From positions 1 through 35,698 of the forward strand of contig CAYLKS010000014.1 of the NCBI GenBank assembly GCA_964384205.1: DNA of 35,698 bases. The letters are read 5' to 3'. Below, piece by piece: positions 17,493 through 25,921 of this stretch. Under the pieces are notes generated by a model. The model was not told the DNA's origin. It saw nothing but the letters and a program-made list of their open reading frames with translations, and ran no database searches. The DNA comes from CAYLKS01 sp964384205 [NCBI: uncultured bacterium]. GTDB taxonomy: Bacteria > JAGOEH01. Numbering within the stretch: position 1 is the first letter of the stretch; every line of letters begins with the position of its first letter. The translations under genes were made by a program, and so were the position numbers.

Positions 17493-18476
17493 TTATAAAT
17501 AATTAAATATATATTTTAAACAATTTTCAAAATCTTCTGGAATTGGTGAAGTAATCTCTATCTCTTTTTGAAAAAATGGATGAAGAAAAGAAATCTTATA
17601 CGCATGAAGCAATTGTCTATTTACTGAGGAAAAAATTTTATATAAATTACTATTCCTATTTTTTAATACATTTAAAAAATTCTTATCATTACCATATAAT
17701 AAATCACCAATTATAGGGTGATTTATATAACTTAAATGAAGTCTAATCTGGTGTGTTCTCCCTGTTAATATCTTTATTTCTAAATAAGAAAATAAATCAA
17801 GCTCTTTAATTGTATTAACTATAGAAACAGCATTTTTGGGAGAAATTCCATTAATTTGAAATTTTTTTCTATCTTTTTTATGCCGCCCAATGGGCAAATC
17901 TATTTTTTTATCTTTTACATTCAACCTTCCCCACACTAAAGCTCTATATATTTTATTAATTTTTCTTTCCTTAAAAAGGTTGGAAAACTTTAATTGTGCT
18001 TCTTGTGTTTTTGTAATTAATATAACGCCACTTGTGTCTTTATCCAATCTATGAATTATACCGGGTCTATCTGAAGAAAAACCATCAGAAAGATTACTAT
18101 TAAAATGATATAATAAGGCATTAACTAACGTTCCATTATAATGCCCTGGAGCTGGATGCACAACCATTCCCGCTGGTTTATTAATTGCAATTATATAATC
18201 ATCTTCATATAAAACATCTATCGGTATGTTTTCAGCATCAAATTCATAATCATCAATAACTATTTCTCCAGTTATATGTTCACCTGTTTTTAACTTATAT
18301 CCAGACTTTGTACTTTTATCATTTATCTTTATAAAATCTTGTTTTATTAAATTTTGAAAAAAACTTCTACTATATTCAGGAAATATTTTATGTAAAAATT
18401 GGTCTAATCTATATCCATCAAAATCAGAACTAACATAAATATCTATATTATTCAGTTTTTTTCTTTTTAAAGTCAT
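17493..18476 (-). CDS. rluD: RluA/RluD-family 23S rRNA pseudouridine synthase
   Basis: A 327-residue protein with an N-terminal S4 domain (from GYRLDQFLHK, about residues 20-75) and an RluA-type catalytic domain. The catalytic Asp145 lies in IHRLDKDTSG; KPAGMVVHP and GRTHQIRLHL are the other family blocks. RluD makes pseudouridines 1911/1915/1917 in helix 69 of 23S rRNA; the exact target here is inferred from length and S4 domain. The only in-frame ATG near the expected start overlaps the end of lspA by 29 nt and lacks a ribosome-binding site, which suggests translational coupling. Last gene of the yggS operon; no clear terminator follows. Confidence 0.92.
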   Translation of the reverse strand: MTLKRKKLNNIDIYVSSDFDGYRLDQFLHKIFPEYSRSFFQNLIKQDFIKINDKSTKSGYKLKTGEHITGEIVIDDYEFDAENIPIDVLYEDDYIIAINKPAGMVVHPAPGHYNGTLVNALLYHFNSNLSDGFSSDRPGIIHRLDKDTSGVILITKTQEAQLKFSNLFKERKINKIYRALVWGRLNVKDKKIDLPIGRHKKDRKKFQINGISPKNAVSIVNTIKELDLFSYLEIKILTGRTHQIRLHLSYINHPIIGDLLYGNDKNFLNVLKNRNSNLYKIFSSVNRQLLHAYKISFLHPFFQKEIEITSPIPEDFENCLKYIFNYL

Positions 18477-18915
18477 AAATAAAAATTAAAATAATACCAA
18501 TTAAAATATAGGCGTCAGCCAAATTATAAATATACCATCTAAAATTTCCAATACCCATATCAATAAAATCAGTAACACTATTATAAAAAAATCGATCTAT
18601 AATATTGCCAAAAGCTCCACCTGTTATTAAAGACATTGCAAAAATAATATAAAAATCAAATTTATCTAATCGATAAATGAAATACACAATATATCCCAAA
18701 GATATTATTGCTGCTGGAAAAAAAATATATTTAATTGGAAGATTCAACCCAAAAATAGCATTAGTATTTTCAACATGCGTAAATCTTAAAATATCTCCTA
18801 ATAATTTTACACTATCACCAATTCTGATATATTCTCTTATATAAACCTTACTTAATTGATCTGTAATAAGAAAAAAAACTGAAAATAAAAACCAATAACT
18901 ATATCTTTTCCTCAA
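18448..18915 (-). CDS. lspA: Lipoprotein signal peptidase (signal peptidase II)
   Basis: A 155-residue inner-membrane aspartic protease that removes signal peptides from diacylglyceryl-modified prolipoproteins. Four membrane helices are seen. Conserved blocks are DQLSKVYI, VENTNAIFGL, GGAFGNIIDR, VTDFID with catalytic Asp116, and NLADAYI with catalytic Asp134. Full family length. The start overlaps the stop of the dksA-like gene by 4 nt (ATGA), and its end overlaps rluD by 29 nt. The adjacency traR/dksA-lspA-rluD is a common bacterial arrangement. Confidence 0.96.
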   Translation of the reverse strand: MRKRYSYWFLFSVFFLITDQLSKVYIREYIRIGDSVKLLGDILRFTHVENTNAIFGLNLPIKYIFFPAAIISLGYIVYFIYRLDKFDFYIIFAMSLITGGAFGNIIDRFFYNSVTDFIDMGIGNFRWYIYNLADAYILIGIILIFIYDFKKKKTE

Positions 18916-19292
18916 ACAATCTTTGCCTTTTCTTCAGCTGTTTTACATTCAATACACTTACTTGCATGAGGAACTGCTTTTAACCTTTCAAAATTTATTT
19001 CTTTACCACAAACCTTACATTTTCCATCATAAGTGCCTTTTTCTATTCTCTCTAATGCTTCCTTTAAGTGATATAAATATCTCCCTTCCCTGGTAGCCAT
19101 GAAAAATGCTTTCTCTCTTTCCATTGCATCTGTGCCAATATCTGCTGTATGAGTTGCATATACTGATATATCTCCTGTACTATCAATCAATTTCTCTCCA
19201 ATAGTTTTATGTTCCGCTTCAAGCTGCCCTACTAAATCATTAATCTTCTCAAGTATAATGTTTTTCAATTCTTCTAACTGTTCTTTTGTCAT
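18912..19292 (-). CDS. TraR/DksA-type zinc-finger transcription regulator
   Basis: A 126-residue DksA/TraR C4-type protein. A helical coiled-coil region (1-90) contains the HTADIGTDAMERE segment typical of the family. The zinc finger has CKVC and CIEC, spaced by 17 residues with RLKAVPHASK between. Members bind the RNA polymerase secondary channel and adjust promoter responses, often together with ppGpp. The residues at the coiled-coil tip differ from DksA's DxxDxA, so it may not be a full functional DksA. A strong GGGGAGG precedes the ATG. It ends in TGA, showing that TGA is a stop here. Confidence 0.92.
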   Translation of the reverse strand: MTKEQLEELKNIILEKINDLVGQLEAEHKTIGEKLIDSTGDISVYATHTADIGTDAMEREKAFFMATREGRYLYHLKEALERIEKGTYDGKCKVCGKEINFERLKAVPHASKCIECKTAEEKAKIV

Positions 19293-19309
19293 ACTTATAT
19301 CCTCCCCTT

Positions 19310-19891
19310 TTAGCTTAGCTCTAATAAAATATTATCGAGCTTTCTTTTCAATTCTTCTGTTTTTGCAACCTTATTATCATAAGTAATTGTTACAATTCCT
19401 AATAATAAAATATCTAATTTATTAGCATAAGATAACAAAACAGTATCTAACATTTCTTTAGAAATAAAATCTGCGCCTGTAGACTGATAAAACTTCAACT
19501 CTGTTGGTGTAACCAATCCAAAGTTTTCTACCCCCAACAAAACTTTTTCTTTATAATTCATTTTTTTTAAATTGAATTTTCTATTTTTGTAAAAACTCTT
19601 AATATCAAAAAATTCCACTGCTCTATTTTTAAAATATGAAATTAAAGGATTATTAATCAAAAAATTTATATGATCAACAGGAACAACCACATCATATAAG
19701 TCAAGTTCTTTACTAATAGAAAAAACATCTGCTATAAATATTATATCTTTATAATTATAATCTCTTAAATTTTCCCAGAAAGAAATAACATCATCTTTAT
19801 TTATTGTACAAAAATCAAAACTCTCTCGATTATTGTTTTTTAAAAAATTATCATATAAATATTCTGTGGCTATTATTAATTTACTCGTCAT
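19310..19891 (-). CDS. Degenerate purine-nucleoside-phosphorylase-like protein
   Basis: A 193-residue protein of uncertain function. The start at 19891 is chosen because AAAGGAG sits 6 nt upstream, inside the end of divIVA (11-nt overlap); the ATG at 19933 lacks support. Segments resemble trimeric purine nucleoside phosphorylases: PVDHINFLINNPL (compare TDHINLTGRNPL), TPTELKFYQSTGADFISKEML (compare TPAEIRMLRxLGADAVGMSTV) and LLLGIVTITYDN (compare LGISxITN). The catalytic residues seem lost: the base-binding Glu of the FET segment is Val and the Asn of ITN is Tyr. The N-terminal phosphate-binding Gly/Ser loop is not seen, and the protein is about 80 residues short. It occupies the slot where a true phosphorylase often sits between divIVA and dksA in relatives, which is recalled and not verified. 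Confidence 0.6.
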   Translation of the reverse strand: MTSKLIIATEYLYDNFLKNNNRESFDFCTINKDDVISFWENLRDYNYKDIIFIADVFSISKELDLYDVVVPVDHINFLINNPLISYFKNRAVEFFDIKSFYKNRKFNLKKMNYKEKVLLGVENFGLVTPTELKFYQSTGADFISKEMLDTVLLSYANKLDILLLGIVTITYDNKVAKTEELKRKLDNILLELS

Positions 19892-20399
19892 TATTATCTC
19901 CTTTAGTATCAACAAATTCAACAGAATCTTCATCTAAATTTTCGATATTATCAAAATTCTCTTCTTCTAACAAACTTAGCTGAGTTTGTAACATATTTTT
20001 TAACTTCCAATAAATTTCCTGTTTCTTTTGGATTAATTTATTCAATTCCTCTTTTTGCTTTTTTATCTGTAAGTTCGCTTCATCTATAATAGATCTTGCC
20101 TTAAGTTCTGCTTCTTTTATTATCAACTCAGCTTTCTGAGAAGCATTATCTTTTATCTCCTGAGATGTCTTTTGAGACATTAAAATCGCATCTTTTAAAT
20201 CTTTTTCTAAATTCTCATAATTAGCAATCTGCTTATTTAACTCATCTAATTTATCTTTTAGTTCCCTATTTTCTTTAACTATCTTTTCAAATTCAAGTGC
20301 CACCATCTCTATAAATGAATCTACTTCTTCTTTATTATATCCACCAAATATCACTTTTTTAAATTCATTATCTCTTATGTCTATTGGTGTTAAATTCAT
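19881..20399 (-). CDS. DivIVA-domain protein
   Basis: A 172-residue coiled-coil protein. The N-terminal block LTPIDIRDNEFKKVIFGGYN then EEVDSFIE is the membrane-curvature-sensing DivIVA head. From about residue 30 to 150 the sequence is a continuous Lys/Glu/Leu-rich coiled coil, with a Glu/Asp-rich tail. Such proteins mark poles or division sites, or scaffold envelope synthesis. The start at 20399 fits the family (M-x-LTP) and has GGGGG 8 nt upstream; an upstream ATG at 20414 overlapping the yggS stop (TAATG) is a possible alternative adding five residues. Third-from-first operon position, directly after yggS. Confidence 0.9.
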   Translation of the reverse strand: MNLTPIDIRDNEFKKVIFGGYNKEEVDSFIEMVALEFEKIVKENRELKDKLDELNKQIANYENLEKDLKDAILMSQKTSQEIKDNASQKAELIIKEAELKARSIIDEANLQIKKQKEELNKLIQKKQEIYWKLKNMLQTQLSLLEEENFDNIENLDEDSVEFVDTKGDNNDE

Positions 20400-20413
20400 A
20401 ATATTTTCCCCCA

Positions 20414-21112
20414 TTAATAAACTCTTTCTCCAAAAATAGCCGTGCCAATTCTAACAATATTCGCTCCTTCTTCAATAGCTATTTCAAAATCATGACTCAT
20501 GCCCATTGATAAATACTTCATTTCAATATTATCACTATTATATTTTTTCAAATTTTCAAAAAGTTCTCTTAAAGTTATAAAACATTTCCTGACTTCACTC
20601 TCATTATCAGAATAAAGAGCAACTGTCATCAGCCCTAAAATTTTTAAATTTTTAAATTTCTCAAAATCTGCAAAAACATCAATCAATGTTTCAGGTTCAA
20701 AACCAAATTTACTCTCTTCACCAGACGTATTCACTTCAATCAAAATATTGGTAACCAATTCTCTTTTTAAAGATTTTTTATTCAATTCCTCTGCTAAATG
20801 AAGGCTATCAACCGAATGTATCAATTCAAATTTCCCCAAAACTTTATTTATCTTATTAGTTTGCAAATGACCTATAAAATGCCACTTAATATCAAGAGGG
20901 GCCAATTTATCCATCTTCTCTATAGCTTCCTGCACTTTATTTTCACCAAAACATCTAAGGCCATATTCATAAACCCTCTCTATTTTCTCAATTGGTTGCG
21001 TCTTAGAAACTCCTACTAATATAATATCATCTATGCTTTTACCTACTTTTTGCGCAGCTTTATCTATTCTAAATTTGATACTATCAAGATTTTTCTTTAA
21101 TATTTCAAGCAT
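20414..21112 (-). CDS. yggS: YggS/PLPBP-family pyridoxal-phosphate homeostasis protein
   Basis: A 232-residue PLP-binding TIM-barrel protein without known enzymatic turnover; it buffers PLP and affects amino-acid and vitamin B6 pools. The cofactor Lys37 is in LVGVSKTQP. Other family blocks are FGENKVQEA, WHFIGHLQTNK, LIEVNTSGEESKFG, LGLMTVA, LSMGMSHDFEIAIEEGAN and VRIGTAIFG. Full length. GGAG lies 9 nt before the ATG and a strong promoter is at 21138-21166. First gene of a six-gene run that continues through divIVA, the phosphorylase-like gene, dksA-like, lspA and rluD. Confidence 0.96.
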   Translation of the reverse strand: MLEILKKNLDSIKFRIDKAAQKVGKSIDDIILVGVSKTQPIEKIERVYEYGLRCFGENKVQEAIEKMDKLAPLDIKWHFIGHLQTNKINKVLGKFELIHSVDSLHLAEELNKKSLKRELVTNILIEVNTSGEESKFGFEPETLIDVFADFEKFKNLKILGLMTVALYSDNESEVRKCFITLRELFENLKKYNSDNIEMKYLSMGMSHDFEIAIEEGANIVRIGTAIFGERVY

Positions 21113-21137
21113 ATTTATAACTCCATAATTTCAAAAG

Positions 21138-21166
21138 ATTATAATAAAACCTAATTAAAAAAGCAA
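21138..21166 (-). promoter_or_regulatory. Proximal promoter of the yggS operon
   Basis: On the minus strand, TTGCTT (21161-21166), 17 nt, then a perfect TATAAT (21138-21143). Predicted start near 21131, about 20 nt before the ATG, leaving the GGAG ribosome-binding site in the leader. Confidence 0.7.
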
Positions 21167-21277
21167 GATTTTTTTGTTATACACGAAGATATATATTCAT
21201 AAAAAAGTTATACCTTTTAAAAACCTCCTTAAACTAATTGAAAAAATATAAAAAAATCCCAAACTTCAATAAGTTAT

Positions 21278-21305
21278 ATTATATATTTTCAGGTAATTGT
21301 GACAA
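21278..21305 (-). promoter_or_regulatory. Candidate distal promoter upstream of yggS
   Basis: On the minus strand, TTGTCA (21300-21305), 16 nt, then TATAAT (21278-21283). A transcript from here would carry a leader of about 160 nt with an orphan AAGGAGG and no long reading frame before yggS. It could be a second yggS promoter or serve a small RNA. Confidence 0.45.
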
Positions 21306-21475
21306 TGCAAAAAAATTTTGTCAGAAAAATCTTTAAATTTTAATAATTCACGAGATAAAAAATCTTATATAATTTTAGTTTATTATTTGCACAGCTACAA
21401 TAAAAAAGATACACCTCCCCTCTAAGTAAAATATACCCCTCTGTATTTTCTTATTTTAATATCCATACTCCTAAT

Positions 21476-21509
21476 TAAAAAAAGAGGGTATATTAAAATA
21501 TACCCTCTT
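21476..21509 (-). terminator. Intrinsic terminator of the hut operon
   Basis: A 13-bp perfect inverted repeat (21482-21494 with 21497-21509; core AGAGGGTATAT) with a 2-nt loop, which in RNA would open to a larger one. It is followed on the minus strand by TTTTTT. It lies about 20 nt after the hutI stop. The T-run is only on the minus side, so it serves hutI. Confidence 0.85.
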
Positions 21510-21528
21510 AAACTATTAAAATATTTTA

Positions 21529-22785
21529 CTAAAAGTCACTGTGCATAACCACAGATGCATTATAAATTTTCCCCTTTTTTATAATAAAATGAAATAGATT
21601 TGCCCCTGTAAAATAAGGCAATGTTTCTATATCAAAATCCTCCATTACCAGCAAATCCGCCTGCTTTCCAACCTTAATACTACCAACTCTCTCATTAATA
21701 CCCAGAGAAAATGCAGGATTTATTGTAACCGAATGAAAAATCTCAGAAAAAGATATTTTATATCTAAAAACAGCAAAAAACATCAAAATTGGTATAGAAA
21801 ATATAGGAGCACTGCCCGGGTTAAAATCTGTTGCAAGAGCCACAAGACCGTTTTCCCCCTTCAAAAGATTAAATTTTCCAGGCTCTTTATGATTTAACAT
21901 AAATTCAGCAATTGGGAGAAAAACACCTACTGTATCCGAAGCTGCCAATTTTTCAGCATCTTTTTCAGATAACTTTTCAAGATGATCCAGAGATTTAACG
22001 CCATAATCCAAAGCAAGAGGAACACCCCCTAAATCATTAATCTGATTTAAATGAGCAACAATATCATAATCATATTTCTTTGCAGTTCTAAATATTTTCT
22101 CTGCATCATCTATAGAATAAGCTCCATCTTCAATAAAAACATCACATCTTGAGGTATATTCACGAAACTCAGGAATCATTTTATTTAATAACAAATCAAA
22201 ATATCTATCTTTTGACATATCTTCGGGATAAATATGTGCTCCTAAAAATGTTGGTATAAGTTCTACTGGTTGTAATCTATTCAGCTTATCAATAATTTTC
22301 AAAATTCTTTTCTCATGTTCATAAGATAATCCATATCCGCTTTTTACTTCAAGAACTGTAGTTCCTGCCATAAATATCTGTTTTAAAAAAAATAAACAAT
22401 TCTGAATAATTTCTTCATCAGAAGCTTTTCTCAATGACTCTACTGAAAAATTAATTCCGCCTCCTGATTTCAATATCTCAAGATAAGAAGCTCCTTTAAA
22501 TCGCATATAAAACTCTTTATGCCTTGAACCATAAAATACAAGATGAGTATGCGCATCAATAAAACCAGGCAATACTGTTTTACCATTCAAATCAATAATT
22601 TCAAAATCACGGTCTATCAAAAACCTTTCAGGATCCTTCCCAATATAAAAAATTTTATCATTTTCTATAATAATATCAATATCTTCCATAACATAAAGAT
22701 TATCCAGATCATTACCTCTCATAGGATTATCATCAGGAGCCGTATATAATTTACCAATATTTTTTAAAACTATAACTTTTTCCAT
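21529..22785 (-). CDS. hutI: Imidazolonepropionase
   Basis: A 418-residue amidohydrolase-superfamily enzyme of histidine catabolism. It opens 4-imidazolone-5-propionate to N-formimino-L-glutamate. The metal-binding HxH is His79-Thr-His81 in GFIDAHTHLVF. Later blocks are KSGYGLS, the VAHLNQIND His, GVKSLDHLE and ATDFNPGSAP with the conserved Asp. Full family length, cytoplasmic. The ATG is 5 nt after the hutU stop, so the two form a pathway pair: urocanate hydratase then this step. No hutH, hutG or formimidoyltransferase gene is in the window, so the start and end of the route must lie elsewhere. Confidence 0.97.
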   Translation of the reverse strand: MEKVIVLKNIGKLYTAPDDNPMRGNDLDNLYVMEDIDIIIENDKIFYIGKDPERFLIDRDFEIIDLNGKTVLPGFIDAHTHLVFYGSRHKEFYMRFKGASYLEILKSGGGINFSVESLRKASDEEIIQNCLFFLKQIFMAGTTVLEVKSGYGLSYEHEKRILKIIDKLNRLQPVELIPTFLGAHIYPEDMSKDRYFDLLLNKMIPEFREYTSRCDVFIEDGAYSIDDAEKIFRTAKKYDYDIVAHLNQINDLGGVPLALDYGVKSLDHLEKLSEKDAEKLAASDTVGVFLPIAEFMLNHKEPGKFNLLKGENGLVALATDFNPGSAPIFSIPILMFFAVFRYKISFSEIFHSVTINPAFSLGINERVGSIKVGKQADLLVMEDFDIETLPYFTGANLFHFIIKKGKIYNASVVMHSDF

Positions 22786-22790
22786 AACTA

Positions 22791-24476
22791 TTAAAACTTA
22801 TTAATTTTTATACCAAACTTTTCAACTGTTTTTTTAGCTTCCTCATAGCCAGCATCATAATGCCTTGCTATTCCTATACCCGGATCTGTGGTCAAAACTC
22901 TCTGCAATCTCTCAGCTCTTTCTTTCGTGCCATCTGCAACAATAACCATACCGGCATGTAACGCATTTCCAATACCAACACCGCCACCATTATGGAAACT
23001 GACCCAGCTTGCCCCATTTACAGCATTTAATGCAAAATTCAAAAGCGGCCAATCAGCAACAGCATCACTTCCATCAAGCATAGCTTCTGTTTCTCTATTT
23101 GGTGAGGCAACAGAACCAGTATCTAAATGATCTCTTCCTATAACTATTGGAGCCTTAATCTTACCTTTTGCAACTAACTCATTCATAGCAAGTGCAAATT
23201 TAGCCCTTTCTCCATAACCTAACCAACATACTCTATTCGGCAATGCAAGCTGTGGAACCATTTTCCTTGCTAAAGTGATCCATCTTTTTAAAGTAACATC
23301 CTCAGGAAATAATTCTAATACTAAATCATCTAATCTATAAATATCTTCAACATCTCCTGATAGTGCTACCCATCTAAATGGTCCACGACCTTCACAAAAT
23401 AAAGGTCTAATATAAGCAGGAACAAAACCAGGATATAAAAATTCACCTTTGTCATTTCTAACTTTTAAACCAGCTAATTCTGCCTGTCCCCTTAAATTAT
23501 TACCATAGTCAAAACAAACCGCTCCCTTTTTCTGCATATCCAAAATAGCTTGAGTATGCAATACCATTGCCTCATAAGATTTTTTCTTATATTCCTCTGG
23601 ATTTTTTTCAAGTAATTCCAAATTTTCCTTTAAATCACCAAGAGGAATATAACTTTTCCAATCATGAGCTGAAGTTTGATCCGTTACTATATCCGGAATT
23701 ATATCATGCTTAACAAGATACGGATGAACTTCAGCAGTATTACCAATCAATCCTATAGATAAAGGCGTGCCGCTCTTTTTTGCTTCATCTACCCATTTTA
23801 ATGCCTCTTCAATAGAATCTGTCATTTTATCACAATAACCTTCTCTCACTTTTCTCTCTACTCTATCGGGTCTTGCTTCAACTACCAATATAACAGCTTC
23901 ATTCATTTTACCTGCTAAAGGCTGCGCACCAGACATGCCGCCCATTCCACCTGTAAGAATAAATTTACCTTTCAATGTATCCACACCAAATTCTTTTTTT
24001 CCAGCAGCAGCAAAAGTTTCATAAGTTCCCTGTAAAATTCCTTGAGTACCAATATAAATCCAGCTTCCCGCTGTCATCTGACCATACATCATCAACCCTT
24101 TTTGATCAAGCTCATCAAAATATTCCTGAGTAGACCACTTAGGAACAAGATTAGAATTAGCAATAATAACCCGAGGCGCTCCAGGATGTGTAGGCGCTAT
24201 ATATACAGGCTTTCCAGACTGAACTAATAATGTGTGATTTTCGTCTAAATTCTTTAAAATATCTACAATTTGATGATATGCTTTCCAATTTCTTGCTGCT
24301 CTTCCCGAGCCACCATATACAATTAAATTTTCCCAATCAATTGCATTATTCAGGTCTAAATTATTCATCAACATTCTCATTGCTGCTTCTGTATCCCAAT
24401 TCTTACATGTTAAGTTAGTCCCTCTCGGAGCAGTTATTGGCTTATCCGGTTTTAATTCATAATACATTGGTCTCAT
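22791..24476 (-). CDS. hutU: Urocanate hydratase
   Basis: A 561-residue NAD-dependent lyase converting urocanate to 4-imidazolone-5-propionate. It shows the family N-terminus ([12 protein letters not shown]), [16 protein letters not shown] block (here [12 protein letters not shown]), the NAD loop [16 protein letters not shown], the active-site Cys417 in [11 protein letters not shown], and the C-terminal [18 protein letters not shown]. Length is normal. GGGGAGG lies 6 nt before the ATG. It follows gltX by 15 nt and precedes hutI by 5 nt, in a run that may start at the GH13 gene. Confidence 0.98.
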   Translation of the reverse strand: MRPMYYELKPDKPITAPRGTNLTCKNWDTEAAMRMLMNNLDLNNAIDWENLIVYGGSGRAARNWKAYHQIVDILKNLDENHTLLVQSGKPVYIAPTHPGAPRVIIANSNLVPKWSTQEYFDELDQKGLMMYGQMTAGSWIYIGTQGILQGTYETFAAAGKKEFGVDTLKGKFILTGGMGGMSGAQPLAGKMNEAVILVVEARPDRVERKVREGYCDKMTDSIEEALKWVDEAKKSGTPLSIGLIGNTAEVHPYLVKHDIIPDIVTDQTSAHDWKSYIPLGDLKENLELLEKNPEEYKKKSYEAMVLHTQAILDMQKKGAVCFDYGNNLRGQAELAGLKVRNDKGEFLYPGFVPAYIRPLFCEGRGPFRWVALSGDVEDIYRLDDLVLELFPEDVTLKRWITLARKMVPQLALPNRVCWLGYGERAKFALAMNELVAKGKIKAPIVIGRDHLDTGSVASPNRETEAMLDGSDAVADWPLLNFALNAVNGASWVSFHNGGGVGIGNALHAGMVIVADGTKERAERLQRVLTTDPGIGIARHYDAGYEEAKKTVEKFGIKINKF

Positions 24477-24491
24477 ACATAGCCTCCCCTA

Positions 24492-25910
24492 TTAATTCAT
24501 TTTCAATAAAAAATCAATCGCTTTTCTTATCCTAACCAAAACTTTTTCTTTACCTAATAACTCAACTAATTCAAAAATACCAGGCGAAACAGAAAAACCC
24601 GTTAAAGCTACTCTTAAAGGATGTATAAACTCAGCTGCTTTAATACCTTCCTCTTCCGATTTTCCCCTGATAGTATTTTCTATACTCTCTTCATTAAAAT
24701 CATTAAGATCTTTTAAAACTTCATATAAAACATTTAATCTATCTATTGCTACTTTCTTATCTTTCCAAAACTTCTTAATAGCTTTCTCTTCATAAATTAT
24801 TTCATCAGTAAAACAAAAATAAGAATACTCAAAAAATTCTTTTAAAGTTTTTATTCTACCCTTAAAAAGTTTAACCGCTTTAATAAAATAATCATCTTTC
24901 TTCAAATCCTTTATAAACAAATACCTATTATTAAAATCATATAAAATATCAGCAAGTTTATCATCGTCCATATTTTTAATATGTAATCCATTAATGTAAT
25001 CAAATTTTTTAATATCAAATATAGAATTCTTTTTACTAATATTTTCTAAAGAAAATTTATTAATTAAATCTTCAAGTGTAAAATATTCATTATTAGTACC
25101 ATCTGACCAACCAAGAAGTGCAATAAAATTAATAAATGCCTCTGGTAAATATCCATTTTGTTCATATTCCTTAAAAGAAACAGTTCCATCTCTCTTAGAT
25201 AGTTTTTTCCCATTTGGGCCCATTATCAAAGGCAAATGTGCAAATTCTGGAATAGCAAAGCCTAAAGCTTTATAGATTAAAATTTGTTTGGGAGTATTTG
25301 AAATATGGTCATCTCCTCTTATAATATGCGTAACTCTCATCAAATTATCATCTGAAACAACTGCTATCTGATATGTTGGTGTCTGATCTCCTCTTAATAA
25401 AACAAAATCTTCAATCTCATTAGTACTAAATTTAATCTCTCCATGCACAATATCATGAAATTTTATCTCTTCATTTTGCGGTACCTTAAACCGTAAGGCA
25501 TACCCTTTATTGTAATTATGCTCTAAATTTCGACATTCATGGATTTCAGCTATTGTTTTTCCACTTGATTGAGCTTGTTTCTTTAATTCATTATATTCTT
25601 CAGGAGTGCATTTACAATAATAAGCATAACCTTTTTCTAACAATTTAAGAGCATTTGACTTATGAAATTCCTCATTATCACTCTGATAAACAATATAATC
25701 ATCAATCTCAAGTCCCAACCACTTAAAAGAATCAATTATAATATCAACCATTTCTCTACTTGAACGAGTCTTATCTGTATCCTCTATCCTTAACAAAAAT
25801 TTACCACCATTCTTCTTTGCAAACAAATAATTAAATAAAGCTGTTCTAATTCCCCCAACATGCAAAAAACCTGTTGGGGAAGGTGCAAATCTAACTCTAA
25901 TATCAGACAT
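24492..25910 (-). CDS. gltX: Glutamyl-tRNA synthetase
   Basis: A 472-residue class I aminoacyl-tRNA synthetase that charges tRNA-Glu (and tRNA-Gln if non-discriminating, as in many bacteria lacking glnS). The HIGH motif appears as HVGG in PSPTGFLHVGGIRTALF; the LRIEDTD block follows; the KMSKS motif is KLSKRDG. A CKCTPEEY region with a Cys pair matches the family's zinc-binding-like insertion. The C-terminal helical anticodon-binding domain ends at VRIRKAIDFLLKMN. AAAGGA precedes the ATG. It sits 11 nt after sppA and 15 nt before hutU. Confidence 0.97.
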   Translation of the reverse strand: MSDIRVRFAPSPTGFLHVGGIRTALFNYLFAKKNGGKFLLRIEDTDKTRSSREMVDIIIDSFKWLGLEIDDYIVYQSDNEEFHKSNALKLLEKGYAYYCKCTPEEYNELKKQAQSSGKTIAEIHECRNLEHNYNKGYALRFKVPQNEEIKFHDIVHGEIKFSTNEIEDFVLLRGDQTPTYQIAVVSDDNLMRVTHIIRGDDHISNTPKQILIYKALGFAIPEFAHLPLIMGPNGKKLSKRDGTVSFKEYEQNGYLPEAFINFIALLGWSDGTNNEYFTLEDLINKFSLENISKKNSIFDIKKFDYINGLHIKNMDDDKLADILYDFNNRYLFIKDLKKDDYFIKAVKLFKGRIKTLKEFFEYSYFCFTDEIIYEEKAIKKFWKDKKVAIDRLNVLYEVLKDLNDFNEESIENTIRGKSEEEGIKAAEFIHPLRVALTGFSVSPGIFELVELLGKEKVLVRIRKAIDFLLKMN

Positions 25911-25921
25911 TTCTATCCTTT

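Larger units (their letters stand above)
21113..21528. other. Intergenic region between hutI and yggS (no protein gene)
   Basis: About 415 nt without a convincing gene. From the yggS side it contains the proximal promoter, a direct repeat of GTATAAC, the motif AAGGAGG (minus strand, near 21225) with no start codon at a usable distance, a possible distal promoter (21278-21305), a roughly 100-nt AT-rich stretch, and the hutI terminator (21476-21509). The longest open frame after the orphan AAGGAGG is only seven codons. Confidence 0.6.
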
